DNA of 64,000 nucleotides from Rattus norvegicus (Eukaryota > Chordata > Mammalia > Rodentia > Muridae). The stretch is from assembly GCF_036323735.1 (NCBI RefSeq), contig NW_026947368.1, positions 287,001-351,000 of the forward strand, written 5' to 3'. Shown here piece by piece: positions 52,431 through 64,000 of this stretch. Positions within the stretch are counted from its first letter, which is position 1. Each line of letters begins with the position of its first letter. The notes below the pieces were generated by a model. That model was not told the origin of the DNA, made no database searches, and worked only from the letters and a program-made list of their open reading frames with translations. A program made the position numbers and the translations under genes.

Positions 52431-55165
52431 TATAAATGATAAGAAAACTGTCACCTAATCATGCCTATTGACTCAGAAATCTAAAGTGTTATTCAGAGTA
52501 ATACTAGTGGAAAGACAGAGATGATGAAGTCTCAACTAGAAGCACTTCTCTCTCCCAAATATCAGAGTCAGATAGATACTGCACTTTTGGATTCCAAAGC
52601 ATGGAGGAGTTTACTCTGAGCTGAGGACACAATACTTGCCTTTCCATTCTTCTGTGGGACCTTTTTCATTTGGACAAAAAGAATGAAGGCCATGAGCTCT
52701 CAGGGAAAATCTGTGCCATTCCCAACACTTTCCCTTTGGAATAAAGAAATGAATAATATAAACACTATGCCTTCCAGGAACCATAAGAACAGAGATATCC
52801 AGATGCATCTGAGAGGACCCCAGCTCCTGAATCCCACATGTGGAAGGCTAAGATCAATGTTTTCTGTTCAGCAATACCACTCAACCCTTGCCAAGGAGTC
52901 ACTGAGCTTTCCCAAGCACACATCTTTCTTCCTTTTTTTAGACAAAGACAGAAAGGCATCTTCCTTCTCCCCATTTCTGATCTCTTCATCCTCTTTGTTT
53001 TCACTCCCTAATAGCTGTTTACTCTGAATTAAATGACAATTACTAAACCTTAGAGGTTCTGAAAGAATACCTGAGAGGCAGATGCAATCATGACAAAACT
53101 TTTGACATCACAGAAGAAGATAAAGCTCTCCAGCTTGCAAGAGATTTTTCAGGCAGATCCTCATCATGATGTCACTGAGAACTTCCAGGCCCTACTGGCT
53201 AAACAGCTTTCCTTACATTGACTAGATTTGAGGGTGCCCTTTCCTGGTATGTCTCCTGAGATTCAGTGGAAACCTTTATGTACTCCATCTCTCTAAAGAA
53301 TATGTTATTCAAGGGCTTGGAATGGATAGAAAAGATCTTGTAACATGGAGTAGAGGAGATTCTTCTGAATAATAATTTTATTCCCAGGTACTTTTCATGA
53401 AATACAGTTCAATTTTGTAGGTTTTCACTGTTTTCCAATGGCAAGTTTTTCCCAACAGACCTTCAATTGAATGAATACTGTATTTTACTTTCTTATTGTA
53501 CATTCCTTGATATGGGACTTTATAAATATTGCTGAATGTGTACTCAAAATTTCTGTTTTCCAATTCCATTTTCTGCAATGATTTTGGCAACAAATGTTGC
53601 CCAGCTATAGAATGAATATAACAGTCCAAATATTGTGTACCTACTTGAAATGATAAACACCTAAATCCCTATTTAATCCCAAAATTACCAGACATCAGTA
53701 AAGCAGAGGACAACATGAACTATAGAATACAGTTCTCTAACTATTTGATATCAGTTCTGCTTTATCTACCTTACGGTGTTCCCGTGGCCAGACTTGAATG
53801 TTGTGGATCTTATACTATGATTCATTCTTCAGGAATAATAAGATCCTAGACGAAGACAGGGAGAGGTATGGCTTAAGCTCCAGGGAAACCTCAACATCAA
53901 TATGTTCACAAGAACAGGAGGGAGTCTATTTGTTATTGTCCTTTGTGGATTCTACACTCTTGACTTAGTTGTGCAGAATCCATGTGAAAATCCACGTAGC
54001 GGTAGGATCCACCCAAAGGGTATATATATCACAAAAATTAGGTAAGTTTGATGAAGCTAAGAAGTGCATTCTGCCAGGAACCAGATATTGATATTTCCTG
54101 AGAGACACAGCTAGAGCATATTACATACAGAAGTGAATGTGTTCTTGTAAAATATAAAAATAAAAAATAAATTTTCTTTTACCCTGCTAACTCTGGCACC
54201 AAAGTGTCTCAGATTCTCTGCTAGATATCTTGGCAGAAACACCTCACTCCTCGGCTGCGCAATGTTTCATGCCACCGCACATTTTCCAATACTCAAACCC
54301 TCACATAAAAAAACACACAACACAATACTCTTTGATCCAGTTGATTCGATATAATTGTCCACTTAAACATACAAACCAGGTACCATCCATTCCTTAGGAA
54401 CATTAATAATGACCTGTAATTAAACAAAGCACAATCTTAAATTCTCCTAACATTGCTTCTCACTCTGTCATCTTCCTTTCACTCTTTTTTTTTCCTCTAG
54501 TCTCCTCCTCTCCCTTCAAACTTCTCTCTCGCTCATTCTGCCTTCTCCTCCCATGATAACCCTCCTTCTATCTTGTACCTGCCACTCACATATACTTTAC
54601 AAATTCAATGGGGTCGTGGTTCTGCTGAAGTAACCTTAGTTCTGAGTACAGGACTATGCAGCTGACCTTGGGGCAGTGGAATTAGCATCAAACACAGATA
54701 ACTTCAGGGCAAACCACAACATGAACAATAGTGTCAAACCAGTGAACTGAAAACAGACTTATTGTTGGTAGATTTTGAGAAAGGATTAGAAGAGGTGAAG
54801 GTGCTTTTAACCCTGTAAGAACAACAATGCCAATGAAACAGAGCTTTCTAGTAGTAGACCAATATTCAAAGAATGTACATGAACAGACCTATGTCTCCAA
54901 TTGCATATGTTGTAGAGGATGGCCTTGTTGGGTAACAATGGAAATAGAAACCTTGGTCCTGTCTAGGTTTGACTCCCAGTTCAAGTGAATGTCCAGTGGC
55001 AGAAAGAGGGGTTATAATGAAAAGCTTAAGGGGACTGGTAAGAGATATTATAGTCAGGAAACTGGGAAAGGAATTAATATTTTAAATGTAAATTTAGAAA
55101 TATCCATTAAAAAAGCAATAAAATTTGTTAAAAATAAAAAAAAAATTATGAAAGAAATAAAAGAA
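52431..55165 (+). repeat. 2.2-kb monomer 6 (e), split by an insertion
   Basis: Anchor at 53104. Site 2 is reduced to a few TA units near 54020, and the ~570-bp element at 54139-54706 interrupts the unit. Removing it restores the usual spacing (53104 to 55863 becomes about 2.19 kb). Confidence 0.8.
54139..54706 (+). mobile_element. ~570-bp LTR-like insertion inside monomer 6
   Basis: All other monomers run AAGTGAATGCTAGTGGCAAACC directly. Here the sequence leaves after GAATG and returns at TAGTG. The insert begins TGTTCTTG and ends near GTCA, and carries an A/T-rich start, a C/T-rich tract (54480-54560) and no open frame. The ends suggest an LTR, but a clear target duplication is not visible. 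Its tail is repeated at 1-45. The family is not identified. Confidence 0.6.
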
Positions 55166-57275
55166 AAGAAATCTTCCGGTTAATCACAACTATTGACTCA
55201 GAATTTTAAGGGGTTACTGTCAGGTAATGGTATTCAGAGTAATACTAGTGGAAAGACTGATATGATGAAGTCTCATCTAGAATCACTTGTTCCTCCCAGA
55301 TATTAGTGACAGACACAAACTACATTATTAGAATTCAATGCATGGAGGTGTTTTCTCTGTGCTGAGGACACAATACTTGACTTATCTTTCTTCCTTAGGA
55401 CGTTTTCCTTCAAGGTAAAATGGTAAAAGCCATGAGCTCTCAGGAAAAATTATAGTGCCCCTCCCAACACCTGGCTTTTGGGATAAAGAAATGAATTATA
55501 TAAAGTATCTGACTTCCAAGAAAAATAACAAGTTATTTTTCAGATCTTCTGAGAAGCATGTCAGATGCTTCTGAGAGACTCCGAGCTCCTGATTCCATAT
55601 GTGGAAATCTCAGATCAAGGCTATATCTTCAGTGAACCTACTCGACCTCTACCCAAGACTCAAGGACCTTTCCCACTGACCACGTATTTCTTCCCTTTTT
55701 ATACCAAGACAGAAGGCCAGCTTCATATTCCCCATGTCTGATCACTTCATCCTCTGTTTCTCCCTCCCAAATTGCTGTATACAATGCATTAAAGTACAAT
55801 TAATAAACCCTAGATGTACTGAAGGGATATCTAAGAGGAAGTTGCAGTCAGGACAACACTTGTGACATCACAGAAGAAGCTCGGGCTTCCAGAATACAAG
55901 AGATTTTTCAAGGAGGGCCTAATGATGATGTCACTGAGAACTGCCGTAGACTACCTGCTGTACAGATTTCCTTACATTGACCAGATTTGAGGGTGACACT
56001 TTCAGAAGAGTCTCCTGTTTAAGAGTGGAAACCTTTACATACTAAATCTCTCTAAAGGTAGAGATTTCTCTTTGTTTCATTAGGGTTTACATGCTCTCAA
56101 TGGACAAAGTTAGTTAGGGGTTTAGCATGGCTAGAAAAGATTTAGCAACATAGAGAGAAGAAGATTCTTATAGATAATATTTTATTCCCAGGTTCATTCC
56201 TGTGACATAGAGTTCAATATCCCAGGTTTCCTCTATTTCCAGAGGCCAGTATTTTGCCTACAGACCTTAATTGAATGAATATTGTATTTCACTTTCTCAT
56301 TGTCCATTCCATGATAAGAGATTTTATTAATATTCCTGTATGTGTACTCAAAAATTCTGTTTCCAGTTTTATTTTCAGCAAAGCAAATGACATAATGACT
56401 ATAGAATTCAGTTCTCTAGTCCTATTTGATATCAGTACTATACTATCTACTTTCCTGTGCTCCCATTGCTAGACTTGAGGGTTGGATGTTTTACAATGAT
56501 TCTCACTGAAAGCCAAACATAAGATATCGGAGGATGGGCAGAAAGAAGGATGGCTTGAGGACCAGTGAAACCTCAACTTCAATAGGTTCATAATAACTTG
56601 AGGGAGTCTATTTGGCACTGTTATTTCTGAACTCTACATTCTTGAACTACTTGCTCAGAATCCATGTCACAATTCCACCTAACCACATAGCTGTAGGAGC
56701 CACAAAAGTATATATATATATACATCAGCCACCAAAACTAGATAATATTGATGTAGCTAAAAAGTGCCTTCTGCCAGCAACCTGATAAAGATATTTCCTG
56801 AGAGACACAGGTAGATCATGTCAACAACAGAAATTAATGCTAGTGGCAAATCAGTGAACTGAAACAGACCTCTTGTTGGCAGATTTTGAGAAAGGAATTC
56901 AAGAGGTGAAGGAGCTTTCAATCCCATAAGAACAACAATGTCAATGACCCAGAGCTTTCTGGTACTAGACCAATATTCAATGAATGTAGATGGACAGAGC
57001 TATGGCTCAAACTGCATGTGGCAGAGGATGACCTTGTTCATCACGAATGGAGGCAGAAGCTATTGGTCCTCTCTAGGTTTGTCTCCCAGTTCAAGGGAAT
57101 GTGAATGCACAGTCAGAGGTGTTAAAGAAGAAGGGGAAGGATATGGGTAGGAATCTTATGGGCAGTTAAATGGGAAACGAAATAACATTAAATGTAAATA
57201 TAGAAACATCAAGTTAAAAAAATCAATACAAATAAAGCTAAAACATAAAAAAATGAAAGGAATAAACGAAGAGAA
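55166..57275 (+). repeat. 2.2-kb monomer 7 (f)
   Basis: Anchor at 55863. Site 2 is a short TA run at 56708-56722, and about 150 bases are missing near 56370, making this the shortest unit. Confidence 0.8.
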
Positions 57276-59001
57276 AACTGACAGCTAATCATACCTAGTG
57301 ACTCAGAGAAGTAAAGTGGTAATCAGTGGAAATATTAGTGGAAAGAATGAGATGATGAAATCTCAACTAATAGCACTGCTGCTTCCCAGACTGCACTATA
57401 GATATCCAAAACATGGAGGAATTTACTCTGAGCTAGGGACACAATACCTGTCTCTCCCTTTTACCTTAGGACATGTTTCTTCTTATCAAAAAGAGTAAAG
57501 GTCATGAGCTCTCAGGAAAACAACTGTGCCCTTCCCAACACTTGACTTTTGGAATAAAGAAATTAATGATATAAACTCTCTGATTTCCAGGAACCATAAA
57601 AACAGGGAAGTCCAGATTCTTCTGAGAGGATCCCATCTCCTGATTCCCATAGGTGGGAGGCTCAGATAAAGGCTATCTCTTTAGCATTCCCACTAAATCA
57701 CTACCAAGTACTCACTGAGCTATACCGAGGACCATGTATTCCTTCCTTTTTTGTACCAAGACAGATGGCCAGCTTCCTTCGTTCTCCCCATATCTGATCT
57801 TTTCATCCTTTTTATTCTCCCTCCCAAATGGCTGTTTACTCTGAATTAGAGGCCAATTAGTAAGTACTAGAGGTACTGAAGGAATATATGAGAGGCAATT
57901 GCAGTCACGACAACACTTGTGACATCACAGAAGAAGATAGGGATCTCCAGGTTGCAAGATATTTTTCAGGCAGGGCCTAATGATGATGTCTCTGAGAACT
58001 GCCATGGCCTACCTTCTGAACAGATTTCCTTACATTGACCAGATTTGAGAGTGCCTTTTCCAGGTATCTCTCCTGTAACACAGGGGAAACCTTTATGTAT
58101 TCCATCTCCAAACCTAGTGAGTTTTTTTCCTTCATTAATGGTTTCATGCTCTGAATGGAGAAAGTTAATCAGGCATTTGGCATGGGTAGAAAAAGTCTAG
58201 GAACATGGAGTGGAGGAGATTATTCTGGATAATAATTCTATTCCAAGGTCCATTCCTATGACATACACTTCAATTTCCTAGGTTTTCTTTGTTTCCCAAA
58301 GGCCAGTATTTTCCCTCCAGACCTTTAATTGATTGAGTATTGTATTTCATTTTCGTATTGTACTTTCCTTATAGGAGACTTTATATATATATATATTCCA
58401 GATTGTGTACACAAAAATTCTGTTTTGCAATTCCATTTCTGCAATTAATAAGCAACAAAGCATGCCAATATATAGAGTGAATATAACAGTGTAAATATTG
58501 TATACCTACTTGAAATGATGAAGTCCAAAATCCTTATTTTATCCAAAAATTAGGAGACAGCATTAAAGCAAAAGGACATCATAGATTATAGAATGTGGAT
58601 GTCTAGTCCCATTAGATGTCAGTTCTATAATATCTACCTTCCTGTTCCCAGGGCCAAACTTAAGGGTTTTGGAGGTTTTACCATGATTCTTTATTCAGGC
58701 CAAACACAAGACTCAGCAGGATGGGCAGGAAGAAGAATGTCTTGATGTCCAGAGATACCTCAACTTCAGTAGGTTCAAAAATAACAGGAGGGAGTCTGAT
58801 TGGCATTGGCCTTTGCTAATTCTACATTTTTGAACTAGTTGCACAGAATCTATCCTAAAATTCCAACTAACCACATAGCTGTAGGAGCCACCAAATATAT
58901 ACATAAATACATATATATATATATATGTATATATATATGTGTGTGTGTGTGTATGTATATATGTATAAGTATGTATATGTATATATATATATATATGATA
59001 G

Positions 59002-59045
<44 letters not shown>

Positions 59046-59580
59046 CTGCCACAAACTACATAAGATTGATGATGCTAAGAAGTGCATGCTGCCAGGAAAC
59101 AGATATAGATCTTTCCTGAGAGACACAGGTAGAGCCTGCCGATTATAGAAATGAAGGTTATTGGCAGACCAGTGGAATGTAAACGAATCTCTTGTTAGTA
59201 AATTTGGAGAAAGGATTACCAGAAGTGAATGGGCTTTCAATCCCATAAAAACAACGATACCAATGACCCATAGCTTTTTGGTACTAAAACAATATTCAAA
59301 GACTGTACATAGACAGAACTATGGCTGCAGCTGCATATGTAGCCTTGTTGGACATCAATGGGGGGAGAAGCTCTTAACCTACCAAAGCTAGTACCCCAGT
59401 GTAGGGGAATGTCAGGGTGTGCTGGGAAAGGGAGTGGTTGGTGAGGGGGAACACCTTTATAGAAGAACTGGTGGGGAAAGTGATAGGACTCTTATGACCG
59501 GAAAACTGGGAAAGTGAATAATATTTGAAATGTAAACAAAAATATCTAATATTTATAAAAGAAAAAATAAAAGTTTAACA
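57276..59580 (+). repeat. 2.2-kb monomer 8 (subtype a'')
   Basis: Anchor at 57920. The closest relative is monomer 1 (46-2520), including its microsatellite order at site 2. The frame at 58713-59246 on the minus strand is a GATA/TA translation joined to monomer sequence. Confidence 0.85.
58895..59044. repeat. (TA)n/(TG)n/(GATA)n microsatellite, monomer site 2
   Basis: Same block order as 1740-1984, with different lengths. Confidence 0.95.
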
Positions 59581-59911
59581 AGCTGAACAGCCAAAGTGAA
59601 GAGTCTCAATCCCACTAGAGAGGGAGAAGAAATGAACCTCAGGAGGGAAGAGTGAGGGACCTGGGTGAGAAAGGAGACAGTAAGGGAAAGATGGGAACAT
59701 GGTCAGTTATTGGCGGGGAGTAGGACTGAAACCCTGACTTTTAGCAGAATGAATGGAAACAGGCAATCTCAGGAGCTAAAATGTTGGAGGTAGTTGGTGG
59801 CTCTAGAATATTCCAGAGACCTGAGAGGTATGAGACTATCAGGACTCAGTAAAATGCCGGGAGTGTGTAGAGGGACCTTGTAGAGACTACCTCCATGTGG
59901 AAGAGAGAGCA
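59581..59911 (+). mobile_element. Truncated Lx-like 3' UTR segment, copy C
   Basis: Matches 2521-2852 and stops at GAAGAGAGAGCAT, where L1-type sequence of the other strand begins. Confidence 0.65.
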
Positions 59912-60146
59912 TGGGTCTTCTTAGTGGGTAATTGAGTCCATTGAAGTTGAGAGATATTAAGGATTAGTGATGGTCACTTTCTCTTATTTTCATAATTGGA
60001 GGTTAGTTTATGCTTGTGTGCTTCTGTTTCTTTTGTTGTAAAGATTAATTTCTTGCTTTATCTATGATTTTACTTGCCTCCTTGTGTTGGGGCTTGCCAG
60101 TTAGTGTCCTTTTTATTAATGGATATGCAGAAAATTATTTTATATC
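59912..60146 (-). mobile_element. Short L1 fragment (ORF1/ORF2 junction region)
   Basis: Close to 18281-18510 of the large minus-strand L1, including TTGAGAGATATTAAGGA, TGATGGTCACTTT and GGGCTTGCCAGTTAGTGTCC. It is a remnant of the L1 that separates the module from the repeat gene in copy A. Confidence 0.85.
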
Positions 60147-60148
60147 AG

Positions 60149-60330
60149 AAAAATTCCATGTCTTCTAAAACATCTAAAAATCAGTCTGACTCTCAAACTC
60201 TTCCTGGGAAACATTTACCATCAGTCATGCAATCCCCAGGACCATCGAAATCTAAAAACGGGTATCTAGAAACTTAACCGTCGGCCCAAAGGTCTTTAGG
60301 ATGTTCAGCAATTTCTCCAAGAGCTTGGTG
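60149..60330 (+). pseudogene. 3' end of the Ser/Pro-rich repeat gene, fragment
   Basis: Matches 23061-23250. The decoded peptide keeps TSKNQSDS, TLPGKHLPS and QSPGPSKSK, then GYLET and a stop. Here the frame stops right after GYLET, whereas the larger copy reads on about seven residues. Family unknown, as for 20716-23215. Sharing of this end in two copies shows the gene was part of the duplicating block and not a single late arrival. Confidence 0.75.
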
Positions 60331-61537
60331 CACCTAGAGAACAAAAGAACTAAAGCCATCTTCCCAGGGTGTTTTCCCAAGAACCACATATTTCTTCTTT
60401 CCTTTTATACCAAGACAGAAGCCCAGCTTCCTTTTCCACATCTCTGATCTCTTCATCCTATTTGTTCTCCCTCCAAAATGGCTGTTTACTCTGAATTATA
60501 GGCCAATTAGCAAACCCTAGATATAAGGAAGGAATATCTGTGAGGCATTTGCTGTCAAGACGACACTTGTGACATCACAGAAGAAACTAGGGCTCTCCAG
60601 GATACAAGAGATTTTTCAGGCATGGCCTAATGATGATGTCACTCAGAACTGACATGGCTACCTGCTGAACAGCTTTCCTTATATTGACCAGATTCAAGGG
60701 TGTCCTTTCCGGGCGTGTCTCCTGTGACACAGTAGAAACTTTTATTTGCTACATCTCTTTAAAGTTACAGACTTCTCTCTGCTTCACTAGTGGTTACATG
60801 ATCTGAATGGAGAAAGCTAGTCAAGGGCTTAGAAAGATCTAGGAACTCAGAGAGAAGGAGATTCTTCTGGAGATTAATTTTATTCCCAGGTCCAATCCCG
60901 TGACATAAAGTTCAATTCCCAAGGTGTTCTCTGTTTCCCAGGTGCCAGTATTTTCCCTACAGACCTATAATTGAGTGAAAATTGTGCTACATTTTTTGAT
61001 TTTACATTCATTGATAGGGGACATTACATATGTTCCTGCATGTGTACTCAAAATTTTCATTTTTCCAATTCAATTTTTTGCAATAAAAATTTTTGGCTAC
61101 AAATTGGGCCGAGTTATAGAGTGAATATAACAGTGTAAATATTGTGTACCTTTTTCAAATGTTGAACTTCCAAATACTTATTTTGTCCATAAATTACCAG
61201 ACATCAGTTAAGCAAAGGACAACATGGACTATAGAATGCGGTTTTGTAGTTCTTTTAGATCAATTCTCTAATATCGACCTGCCTGTGGTCCCAGGGCAAG
61301 ACTTGAGGGTTTTGGTTGTATTAACACGATTCTTTCTTCAGGCCAAACATCAATTTCTGGGTGATGGTCAGCAAGAAGATTGGCTTGAGGTCCAGTGAAA
61401 CCTCAACTTCCATAGGTTATAAGAACAGGAGGGAGTCTATTTGGCATTGTCATTTGTGAATCCTATATTCTTGACCTAGTTACACAGAATCTAAGTATAT
61501 CTTCCATCAAAATTCTTAGTAGTAGAAGCCACGAAAA

Positions 61538-61597
<60 letters not shown>

Positions 61598-62140
61598 GGC
61601 ACCAAAACTAGATGGATTTTTGAAGCTAAGAAGAGAATGCTGCCAGCAACTGGACATAGATTTTTATTGAGAGACACAGCTAGAGCACGTCAAATACAGA
61701 AGTGAGTGCTAGTGGAAAACCAGAGAACTGAAAATGGACCTCATGTTTGTAGATGTTTAGAAAAGATTACAAGAACTGAATGGACTTTCAACCCCATAAG
61801 AACAACAATTCAACTAAGCAGAGCTTTCTGGTACTAAACCAATATTCAAAGACTGTGTACGGACAGACCTATGCCTCCAACTGCATAGGTAGCAGAGAAT
61901 GGCCTTGTTGGGCCGCAATGGAAGGAGAAGCCCTTCCTGCTCCTTAGGTTTGACTACAAGTTCAAGGGAATGTCAACGTGCAGTAACGGGGGTTATAGAA
62001 GTAGGTTAGTGGCACTGCTTAGGAATCTCATGGACAGGAACCTGGGAAATAATATTTGAAATGTAAATATAAAAATATACGATTAGAAAAAGTAATAAAT
62101 ATTGCTAAAAAATAAAAAAGAGAGAGAAAAAGAAAAGTTA
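60331..62140 (+). repeat. 2.2-kb monomer 9 (subtype b')
   Basis: Anchor at 60567. Pairs with 23250-25140 in starting mid-unit after the repeat-gene end. Confidence 0.82.
61539..61595. repeat. (TA)n microsatellite, monomer site 2
   Basis: A pure TA run. The paired monomer 2 has a mixed ACATAT/GATATA tract at the same place. Confidence 0.95.
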
Positions 62141-64000
62141 ACTGCAAGCAAATCACACCTATTGACTCAGAAATCTAAAGGGTAACTTTCAGGGAATGGT
62201 AGTCAGAGTAATACTAGTGGAAAGACTGAGATGATGAAGTCTCAAATAGAAGCACTTCTCTCTCCCAGATATCACTGTCTAACACATACTGCACTATAGG
62301 AATCCAAAGCAAGGAGGAGTGTACTCTGAGCTGAGGACACAATACTTGTCTTTCCCTCCTTCCTTAGGATCTTTCTCTTCTCGGAAAAGTTATAAAAGCC
62401 ATGAGCTCTCAGGAAACAACTGGGCCCTTTCCAATACCTGGCTTTTGGAATAAAGAAATTAATGATATAAACTCTCTGATTTCAATGAGCAGGGAAGTCC
62501 AGATTTTTCTGGGAGACTCTCAGTTCTTAAGTCCTATATGTTGAAGGCTGAGATAGAGGATATCTCTTCAGCAAACCCACTCAACCCCTAACCAGGAAAC
62601 ACTGAGCTTTCCAATGGACCAAGTGTTTCTTCCTTTTTTAGACAAATACAGAAGGCCAACTTCTTTCTCCCCATCACTGTTCTTTTTACCCTCTTTCTTC
62701 TCACTCCCAAATGGCTATTGACTCTGAATTAGAGACCAATTAGTAAACCGTAGAGGTACTGAAGGAATATCTGAGCGGCAGTTGCAGACACAACAACACT
62801 TGTGACATCACAGAAGAAGATAGGGATCTCCAGGATAGAAGAGATTTTTCAGGCATGGCCTAATGGTGATGTCACTGAGAGCTGCATGGACTACCTGCTA
62901 AACAGCTTTCCTTACATTGAACAGATTCGAAAGTGGCTTTTCAAGGAGTTTCTCCTGAGGCACAGTGGAAAACTTTACATACTACATCTCTCTAAAGCTA
63001 GATACTTCTCTTTGCTTCATTAGTGGTTACGTTGTCTGAATGGAGAAAGTTAGTCAGGGACTTGGAATGGGAGAAAAGGTCTAGGAACATGGAGAAGAGG
63101 AGATACTTTGAATAATAATTTTATTCCCAGGTCCATTCCTGTGACATACACTTCAATTTCCCAGGTTTTCTCTGTTTCTCTAAGGCAAGTATTTTCCCTA
63201 CAGACCTTCAATGGATGAAATATTGTATTAATATTTTTCTACATTCCTTGAGAGGGGAAATATATATTCCTGAATGTGTACTCAAAAATTCTTTTCCAAT
63301 TCAATTTTTTGCAATGATTTTGGCAAAAAAGGGGCATAGGTACAGAGTGAGTAAAACAGTGTAAATATTGTGTACCTACTTCAAATAGTAAACTCCCAAG
63401 TCCTTATTTATTTCAAAAATTTTCAGACATCAGTAAATCAAAGGACCACATGGAGTATCAAATTTGTTTCTCTAGAACTTTTTGATATCAGTACTACAGT
63501 ATCAACCTTCCAGTGTTCCAGTGACAGATTTGAGGGTTTTGGATGCTTTTCCATGATTCATTCTTCAGGCCAAACAGAAGATTCAGGAGGATGGGCAGGG
63601 AGAAGAATGACTGAAGTCCAGGGAACACTGTACTTCAGGAGGTTCATAAAGAAAGGAGTGACTCTATTTTCCATTTTCATTTGTGTTTTCTACATTCTTT
63701 TTTTTCTTCTTTCAGAGCTGGGGACCGAACACAGGTCCTTGGGCTTACTAGACAAGCGCTCTTCCACTGAGCAAAATCCCCTACCCGGATTCTACATTCT
63801 TGACCTAGTTGAGCAGAATCCATGTTAAAATTCAACCTTACTTCCTCACTGCAGGAGCCATCGAACTGTATATATATATTGTATATATATGAATGCCACA
63901 AAAACTCGATAATATTGATGAAGCTAAGAAGTGCATTCTGTCAGTAACCAGATATAGATCTTTCCTTAGAAAAAATTCATAAATGAGTGCTAGTGGCAAA
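62141..64000 (+). repeat. 2.2-kb monomer 10 (subtype c'), cut by the window edge
   Basis: Anchor at 62803. Pairs with monomer 3. It carries a private SINE at 63688-63801. The frame at 62802-63023 starts MTSQKKIGISRIEEIF, like monomer 4. Confidence 0.8.
63688..63801 (-). mobile_element. ID SINE with 12-bp target-site duplication
   Basis: A T-rich run is followed by the reversed ID core (GAGCTGGGGACCGAACACAG, then AAGCGCTCTTCCACTGAGC). Perfect direct repeats TTCTACATTCTT lie at 63688-63699 and 63790-63801. The other monomers show the empty site GGATTCTACATTCTTGACC. The insertion is private to this monomer and so recent relative to the array. Confidence 0.93.

Larger units (their letters stand above)
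57245..64000 (+). repeat. Duplicon copy C, internally collapsed
   Basis: Three joined blocks follow the order of the first 27 kb. 57245-59911 matches 60-2860. 59922 to about 60145 matches L1 sequence at 18281-18510. 60149-64000 matches 23061 to about 27000 (repeat-gene end, then monomers b and c). The whole ~10-kb module, most of the L1 and most of the repeat gene are absent. Confidence 0.85.

Noticed and set aside
59912..60330. Independent insertions of an L1 piece and a gene piece into copy C
   Set aside because: Order, strand and neighbours match the first 27 kb exactly, so deletion of a larger ancestor is simpler.
63700..63789. Possible tRNA gene (tRNA-Ala-like)
   Set aside because: It has the ID SINE core, an A tail and a target duplication, so it is a retroposed SINE and not a tRNA gene.

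Overview
The window looks like rodent nuclear DNA, most probably rat. It is AT-rich and has no bacterial-style coding density. It contains rodent L1 LINEs, including one with ~600-bp 5' UTR monomers of the rat type. It also has two short SINEs whose core matches the rat ID element, Lx-like LINE 3' UTR sequence, and many (TA)n, (CA)n and (GATA)n microsatellites. I found no intact protein-coding gene. Long open frames here are mostly microsatellite translations, LINE fragments or decayed copies.

The main content is a duplicated, higher-order repeat locus. A ~2.2-kb monomer occurs ten times, with a shared anchor near 738, 23480, 25810, 28057, 50848, 53104, 55863, 57920, 60567 and 62803. One monomer subtype leads into a ~10-kb module. 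Copy A (1-13843) and copy B (about 28050-42635) are colinear, and each carries private insertions and deletions. Copy A ends against a near-full-length L1 on the minus strand (13846-20655). That L1 is followed by a decayed Ser/Thr/Pro-rich repeat gene (20716-23215) and then by monomers b, c and a'. Copy C (57245-64000) follows the same order (monomer a, L1, repeat gene, monomers b and c), but about 20 kb has been reduced to a few hundred bases.

Copy B carries a 5'-truncated L1 with target-site duplications (31649-35207). From 42636 to about 50156 lies the only stretch with no duplicate elsewhere in the window. It holds a solo LTR (43313-43640), an old repeat-like segment and a minus-strand processed pseudogene of glutaredoxin-1 (Glrx). 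Three more monomers (d, e, f) run from 50157 to 57275, and monomer e is split by a ~570-bp inserted element. The tail of the same element opens the window.

No genes act together here. The interest is structural: nested duplications, collapse, breakpoint scars, and one unrecognised repeat-protein gene remnant travelling with the array.
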